From Siphonodentalium dalli (taxonomy: Eukaryota; Mollusca; Scaphopoda; Gadilida; Siphonodentaliidae), in NCBI GenBank assembly GCA_032622095.1, contig CP136065.1:69409675-69473674 (forward strand): a stretch of DNA of 64,000 nucleotides, given 5' to 3'. Positions 58,151 to 64,000 of this stretch are shown here, one piece after another. The position numbers were made by a program, and so were the translations under genes. The notes under the pieces are model-generated. The model was not told the DNA's origin, did no database searches, and was given only the letters and a program-made list of their open reading frames with translations. Each line of letters begins with the position of its first letter. The stretch's first letter is position 1.

Positions 58151-58543
58151 TTAAAGGTACACAATACGATTCGATGGTCTCCGTATCATCAGATTCCTAC
58201 AACAACATTTCTTCAAAAGACGTTTCAGTTATCAGAATAGATTAATTACCAAACAATAATGCCAACCACTGTCAACTCTAGTATAATATCTCCCAAAACG
58301 TGTTATATATCAACATTTTGTTCAACGCAAATTGGTATATCGAGAGTATGTCGGTCAATCTCATCAAATATTTGCTAGGCCGCCAAATAGTCCAGGTGGT
58401 GAACATAACAGATTTAAAATATCGATATATAATAACTCTTAAGCTTTGATGGGTGTGTTCATCGACTCATATCAAACATTTTTTACCCCCAAAGCCAAAG
58501 AAACAGTAATTTAGGAGCGCTAATTCGGATTATGTACCTTTAA
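58151..58543. mobile_element. MITE-B5, complete copy
   Basis: TTAA copies lie at 58151-58154 and 58540-58543. The ends are AGGTACACAATACGA and, reverse-complemented, AGGTACATAATCCGA. The internal blocks follow the order of MITE-B1. It directly abuts the minisatellite at 58545. Confidence 0.85.
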
Positions 58544-58544
58544 A

Positions 58545-58930
58545 ATGATAGATTAATTTGTAAAATTTAGCTATGCCCGTGCCATACTATAAATGATGGA
58601 TTATTTTGTGGAATTTAGCTATGCCCGTGCCATACTATAAATGATGGATTATTTTGTGGAATTTAGCTATGCCCGTGCCATACTATAAATGATGGATTAT
58701 TTTGTGGAATTTAGCTATGCCAGTGCCATACCATAAATGATGGATTATTTTGTAAAATTTAGCTATGCCCGTGCCATACTATAAATGATGGATTATTTTG
58801 TAAAATTCAGCTATGCCCGTGCCATCATACCATAAATGATGGATTATTTTGTAAAAGTTAGCTATGCCCGTGCCATACCATAAATGATGGATTATTTTGT
58901 GGAATTTAGCTGTGCCCTTGCCATACCAAT
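58545..58930. repeat. 48-bp minisatellite, about eight copies
   Basis: Units contain GATGGATTATTTTGTGGAAT and TTAGCTATGCCCGTGCCATA. Variants are GTAAAA for GTGGAA and an extra CAT in one copy. The sequence differs from the other 48-bp array at 47905. Minus-strand frames with a repeated FYKIIHHLWYGTGIA peptide are artefacts. Confidence 0.92.
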
Positions 58931-59842
58931 GATAGTATTGCTGGTGATTGCAAGAACTTTTCAATTTTCAACATTCTAGTAGTAATTTAAAACGATAGAA
59001 ATATTCTGATAATATAAACACACTATCTGTCTACGTTTTTCTAACATACATGCCTGTATAATGGCTCATGGTGACAATATATCATCTTAATTTATTACTG
59101 GTATATTTAAAAAACTATAATTAGTTTACATAATTATGTGGATCTAGAACCACTACTGTTAGTTTTTAAGAATATAAAATATTCTTAAGAATAAAATTCA
59201 ACATCAATGCTAAGTGAAATAGGCTATCATTGTTAGGTGTCAGTGGTCATGGATGAACATACCGGTATGGGTGCATTTACATTGGTGTCGATCTGTGCAC
59301 AGAAATGTGTGAAGTCTTGTACCACGAATTACATGATTATTGGTAGTGCACGAGCGCCAACTCGTCTGTAATCTGGTAACAGGTAATTGACAACGACTTC
59401 TCGTCAGTTTTGGCCAGGCAAAACAAATGAATGATGGTGACTGCAAGATGGGTGGGAGAGAAAATCGGAAACACTACTTAACACTCCAAATCTTCCGAAA
59501 ACACACTAAGCCATCCAGTCTGGCCTCAGATGTGTCCTCAGTTCTCGATCGTAACACACAACAAGTCAACGGGTTCTGACACTCACACATGAGTGGAAGG
59601 CGGGCATCGCACCATCAAGAGTCCATACAAACACAAAATAGGAAATTAGATTACAACCATTCATCACTCAAAATAATATATATATCGACACACAAAACTC
59701 ATAAAAGAAATCATGGTAAGTCTTCATCGCCGGTCCAGGTTCGGATGGGGGGGGGGCGCTTTGCTTCCTACTACGGTGGCATCCACCCCATGCACAGTAG
59801 GCAAACACCTATTATGCATACAAACTCACAACCCCTACATAC
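58931..59842. other. No recognised gene
   Basis: AT-rich sequence with a run of G at 59748-59757. No supported frame. Confidence 0.4.
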
Positions 59843-60001
59843 GCTCTTCAGCGCAATTACAGCATCCAAAAGTGGTTTGTAGGAGACGGCTGGCGGCCCT
59901 TTCAAATCTTCCCGGATGTCATCCCAAATTCCAAACTTGGATTGCAAGCACTTTTCAATTTTCTTTTCCGTGATAAGATGATTTGACATAGGAAATGTTG
60001 A
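59843..60001 (-). CDS. Candidate internal exon, 53 codons, phase 0 at both ends
   Basis: On the minus strand an acceptor-like AAATTACAG ends at 60002 and a donor-like GTATGT starts at 59842. The 159 bases between them are open in one frame and begin and end on codon boundaries. The peptide (STFPMSNHLITEKKIEKCLQ ... FGIWDDIREDLKG ... LLDAVIALKS) is compositionally balanced and non-repetitive. No family is recognised. MITE-A3 begins 65 bases upstream, so the exon may be host sequence or part of an unrecognised element. No partner exon was found, so chance or a pseudogene remain possible. Confidence 0.35.
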
Positions 60002-60065
60002 CTGTAATTTACAGTCAAATCGGACCGGTGATCTGTATTGTGTCACACAGATGCATTGTCCCACT

Positions 60066-60312
60066 TTAACCCTTCCATGATTGGAGCTTCCTGATTGTTT
60101 GGCGAAAACCCTGTGACAATGCATTCCCTTGTATATGCTATAGTCTGTGAGCCTCGCATATATAATATAATACATTGGCCTAACAATATTTACCTTGGCC
60201 TTCTTACAAGCCAGTGCATTCTCTTATATATTCGATGCGCATATATAAGAGAATGTACTGTCACGGGATCTTTAATGTTGCACCAGCGCAGCTCCCGCCA
60301 CCAAAGGGTTAA
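60066..60312. mobile_element. MITE-A3, diverged relative of MITE-A2
   Basis: TTAA copies lie at 60066-60069 and 60309-60312. The ends are CCCTTCCATGATTGG and, reverse-complemented, CCCTTTGGTGGCGGG. The internal hairpin stem ATGCATTCTCTTATATATTC and its complement GCGCATATATAAGAGAATGT match the MITE-A2 palindrome, but the arms have decayed. Confidence 0.75.
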
Positions 60313-60565
60313 CAGTCGTGGCTATTAAAAAAAATCCACAAACAAAACTGCTTCTTATAACTACTAGACAAGTTAGAAGGCTTTAAAGGTGTATTCAGGA
60401 TTCAAGCCGATTCTTACAAACCGCCCTTTTTATTACTCAGATACACATGTATAAAATGACACATTTGAAATAGGATATGTCTGGTATATAATTATGTGAA
60501 ATTTGGTTGTCAACATTGTTGCCAGGAGAACAAAGCAAAAGCAGTGCGTTATATTAGATTCGGTA

Positions 60566-60591
60566 TGTTGTTGTTGTTGTTGTTGTTGTTA
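60566..60591. repeat. (GTT)n microsatellite
   Basis: Eight GTT units in a row. Confidence 0.95.
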
Positions 60592-61560
60592 TAAATTGAG
60601 GCCTGGAACCTTGAGTACACCTTCAACAAATGCAAGTAGAATTCGTTTCAAAACAACACGTCCTGATCTTCAAGACAAAAAAGTTCGTACCAGAACGAAT
60701 GGCAATTTTACGAATTAACCAAGGTCTATGTTTACAAGATAATACCAGCTTCCACTTGTTTTTTATGATCCATAAAATTGCAGCGTTCATAGACCACACG
60801 AGTGTATTTTTTGCACTAATCCATGACTCAAATTCATTCTATTGTTGCACATATTCTGTTGAGTATAAAAGGAGATGGTCCCATAAATGGTCGGATTTAA
60901 TGTGCAATCCCCCTTTAAGAGTGCAACTGCAGATAAATGTAACTTAGTTTTTAAAATATTTTTGTCAAAAAACATGTCACCTAATACTGTCTCATCAGTT
61001 CTCTCCCTTTGAAATTCAACAGTTCAGAAAACAATTATAGTTTACGAGCTGACACAGACTCCGTTCGGGAGCCTTTATTCAGCGTCGGGGGGGGGGGCAT
61101 GATCGTGTTTAAACAGTTTGATTTAAAAAAACTATTTTTCTTTATAATTTTGTCAGTTTTTTTTATTTAGATTCAGCTCCTTGCTCAAATAAACAAATAT
61201 AGTTTAAAAACAATTTTAATTAATTTTTTTAAATCAAATAAAAAAAAATAAAAAAAATAACGCCGTTATAATCTCCACAACATCTGCTTGTCACTCACAC
61301 TGCTGGATATTCCCTACCTTTTGATGACATATAATACATGCATGTTGATAAAACTATACTAAATTGAATATCCTAGTAAGTTAAAAAGTGTAAAAAGTGT
61401 AAAGTCTATTATTTATTTAGAGGGAATTAAGGTGATAAAAGCAGACGACAGATAAATAAAATCGCAGAAGAAGCCAGTCCGGGAGCCAATAGGGGTACCC
61501 TTGCCCCCCCCCCCCCCTGGGATTTAACTTCACCCCACTCATTTTGTTCCTTATTATGTC
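60592..61560. other. No recognised gene; low-complexity A/T and C/G runs
   Basis: A 105-codon frame (60630-60947) has no motif. Runs of G (61087-61096) and C (61505-61518) and an A/T-only stretch (61190-61260) are present. Confidence 0.4.
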
Positions 61561-61599
61561 CTTCAACTTTTAAGCAATGTTAACAAGAAAATAAAGTGG

Positions 61600-62560
61600 C
61601 TATGTAGACTCCAGACAAGATGGCGTCCATCATGGCCGCCGTGTTTCAGACCAGACCCTAAGTCAGTTTGATGAAAATTACAGCGGGAAAGTCTTGTAAA
61701 ATGTATACAAATGTATATATTTCGTGAAGCTAACACATAATGAAACCTTTTTGGGCCAAAATTGAAACTCACCATCCAAGATGGCCACCAAAATGGCCGC
61801 CGGAAGTTGAAAATATGACGTTTTTTCACAAATATCTTCTAGATCAGTTCATGCTGTTTGGAACTGGTTGAGTAATATGACTTTATTTTGTGTTTTGTAT
61901 ATTAACTTATCATTGGAGCAATTAAATATGCAATTATTTGGGTCCTAGCCCCTTCCGATACCTCACAAATTCGATTTTATAGAACGTGGTATAAAATTTC
62001 ACAAAAAATCACAATTGGGATTCTAGTCATATTTCAACAAGAATTGAACAGAAATTTGTAATGTAAGTGAGGCATATCAATACCTATTAATATTCTAACT
62101 AACTGGAACCAAAATTCTTACTTTGGCTCAAAATGGCTGCCAAAATGGCCGCCAAAATATGGAAAATGGTAAATATTGACCCAGGGTGTCCTGCAATCGC
62201 TTACAAGTTGTGGTTGGTGTATAAAATTGGCTAATCTGTATTGTATACATTGAATACTAACATGCCTGATGCACCATGGATAATTGTTACTATTGTCACC
62301 ACTGGCATCACCAGAAATATTGGATTTTTCTCTCACAAACTTGACATAAATATCGGGGAAAATTCACTTTTCATGGTTAGACCATTTTTTCAAGTAAAAT
62401 GCAACTATCATTGGTATCAAATGTGTTTATTGTTTTGGTCTATCTTACATGTGTCACACTACGGTGCTTATAGACCAAATTGCTCAACATGGCTTCCAAA
62501 ATGTCAACCAAATTTGTAAAATTGTTAATTTTTTACATATTTCCCGAACATTATTCTCTG
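61600..62560 (+). repeat. Diverged tandem array, period about 350 bp
   Basis: The block AAAATGGCCGCC with a preceding AAGATGGC/AAAATGGCTGCC occurs near 61618, 61780 and 62130, with a degenerate copy at 62483 (CATGGCTTCCAAAATGTCAA). Spacing of the last three is about 350 bp. The GGCCGCC block recalls R3, but the intervening sequence differs. Confidence 0.55.
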
Positions 62561-62839
62561 TGTTATCCGAAAAGGTAGCAAATTGTGATTCACTTGGTTA
62601 TTATACGTGTTAGTTAATTAACTGACAACTGCATGTTCTATTCTGGTTGTCCCAGTTCCGTATGGGGCATGACAAATTAATTTTAAAGTATGGAATTTTG
62701 CCGAGAACCTCTTTTGTGATTCTGGCCATATTAATGAAAGGAAATGGGCAGAACTTTGAGATGGAACTGAGATAAACCATAATCTGGCTAGTATGGTCCA
62801 TTATGATTAAAAAAAAATATCAACTGGATATAGAGTGGA

Positions 62840-64000
62840 TGCCCAGATGGTAGCCAGGGAGTTACTCTATGATCATAGGTGAGGTGAATAGGTATACAGG
62901 GAGTTATGGTATGTCATGAATGATGTGAATAGGTATACAAGGAGTGACTATATGGTTATGAGTGGATTGTCCATGCTAAGATGTATATGTATACAGGGAG
63001 AGGTCATGGTCAGGTGTGAGGTGAATCGATATGCACGGAGTGACTGTATGGTGTATGGTTGTGTGTATCCAGTACGGGTGCACCCGATGTACATGTATGG
63101 GCATTGATGTGGTGTATGGATATAGTTACGTGGTCATATATGTGTTGATTATGTAGATATGGTATGTAAGGTCATGGTGGGATGTACATGTGTCTGTATG
63201 ATCATGGATGGGGTGTGTGGATACATTGAAGTGCATATGCATACCTGGAGTAAGCTGGGTGTACATTATCGAACGTGTGGTTATATAGGGAGTGTCCTTG
63301 TGGTAACGGCTGGGATGTATATATATATATCTCGTGGGTGTCTTGTCATTGGCGTGTATAGGGATGAGCTGTATGATCATGGATGGCGTGTATGGTTATA
63401 CAGTGGGTTGCTGAATTGTCATGTGTGATGTGTATATGCAAGTATGGATGGTATTATGAGTGGTCGTGTGTACGGGTTTTTTGTATATCTGGAAGGTTTG
63501 AATGGCCTTTGTGAGGTGTGTATGTATACCTGGAGTGACTCTATGTCTAGTGTGGGCTGCATATGTATATATCGGGTGGTTATATGACTGTGTGTCGAAT
63601 AGGTGTACAGGTAGTGATTATATGGTCAATGGTGAGATGGGTACACGTAGGTATACAAATAGTGACTGTATGATCATAAATGTAATGAATATATATATAT
63701 ACAGGGAGTGACTAAATGGTCATGTGTCAGGTGTATGAGTATACCTGGTGTTCCTGCTTGGTGACTCGTGGCGGTATGGTCATGTGTAGGTTATACGGTT
63801 ATACACATGTGTTGCTATATCGTCATGGGCGAGGGGTATGTGTATATAGCGAGCGGCTATATGACCATGTATGAGGTGCATATGCATACATGGAGTTACA
63901 ATACTGACATGGCTGGGGTGCATTAGTATATATTGAGTGGCTATTCGGCTATGGTGTGACAACTAGGGATACAGGGAGTGACATGGCCAATGGTGAGGTG
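62840..64000 (+). repeat. Degenerate minisatellite, period about 42 bp, running off the window
   Basis: The block GTATACAGGGAGTGACTATA followed by TGGTCATGTGTGAGGTG recurs about 25 times, with spacings mostly 39-47 bp and a few longer. Copies diverge considerably. All small frames on both strands here derive from the repeat. Confidence 0.85.

Noticed and set aside
63126-63962. Small ORFs in the terminal region
   Set aside because: They derive from the 42-bp minisatellite, and the same peptides recur with the repeat period.

Overview
The window is AT-rich animal DNA made almost entirely of transposable elements, their remnants, and tandem repeats. No complete host gene, rRNA, tRNA or CRISPR array could be supported. 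The eukaryotic (metazoan) assignment rests on APE-type non-LTR retrotransposons, TTAA-flanked MITEs, DNA elements with terminal inverted repeats, a C2H2 zinc-finger exon with splice-like borders, a tRNA-derived SINE head, a short TTAGGG tract and many minisatellites. The style suggests a marine invertebrate. The lineage cannot be fixed from sequence alone.

Layout, left third. Positions 1-1930 hold head-to-tail composite repeat units read on the minus strand. A dispersed CRE-bearing repeat and a long foldback (2509-2940) follow. A decayed minus-strand LINE (3249-5605) comes next, then two TTAA-flanked elements of one MITE family (6876-8027, 8792-9182) around a 32-bp minisatellite, and a second decayed LINE (9300-10866). 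An intact LINE (12537-16489, one 1179-codon endonuclease plus reverse-transcriptase ORF) is flanked on both sides by the same 2064-bp sequence (10473-12536 and 16490-18553). This is the most striking arrangement in the window.

Middle third. Positions 18554-39050 have no recognisable gene. They contain diverged tandem arrays (periods near 305, 143, 183, 310 and 50 bp), a 2.1-kb element with terminal inverted repeats (25781-27855), a 42-bp perfect palindrome, a hammerhead-like motif, and two weak host-exon candidates. A degraded two-ORF Jockey-like LINE fills 39060-43462.

Right third. A LINE C-terminal remnant split by a TTAA MITE (43736-44520) precedes a 2.66-kb DNA element with about 40-bp TIRs (45043-47698). 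That element carries a C2H2 zinc-finger exon, and the exon is itself split by another copy of the same MITE, exactly at a finger linker. A 48-bp minisatellite is interrupted by a five-unit composite repeat array (48222-51667) rich in NRF1-like motifs. Further MITE copies, minisatellites (26, 48 and 42 bp), an inverted-repeat element and one symmetric exon candidate (59843-60001) complete the window.

The parts do not form a pathway. Their relationships are nesting and relative age: MITE-B copies are younger than the LINE remnant, the TIR element and the zinc-finger exon they interrupt; the intact LINE is younger than the LINE copy it neighbours; and the composite array is younger than the minisatellite it splits.
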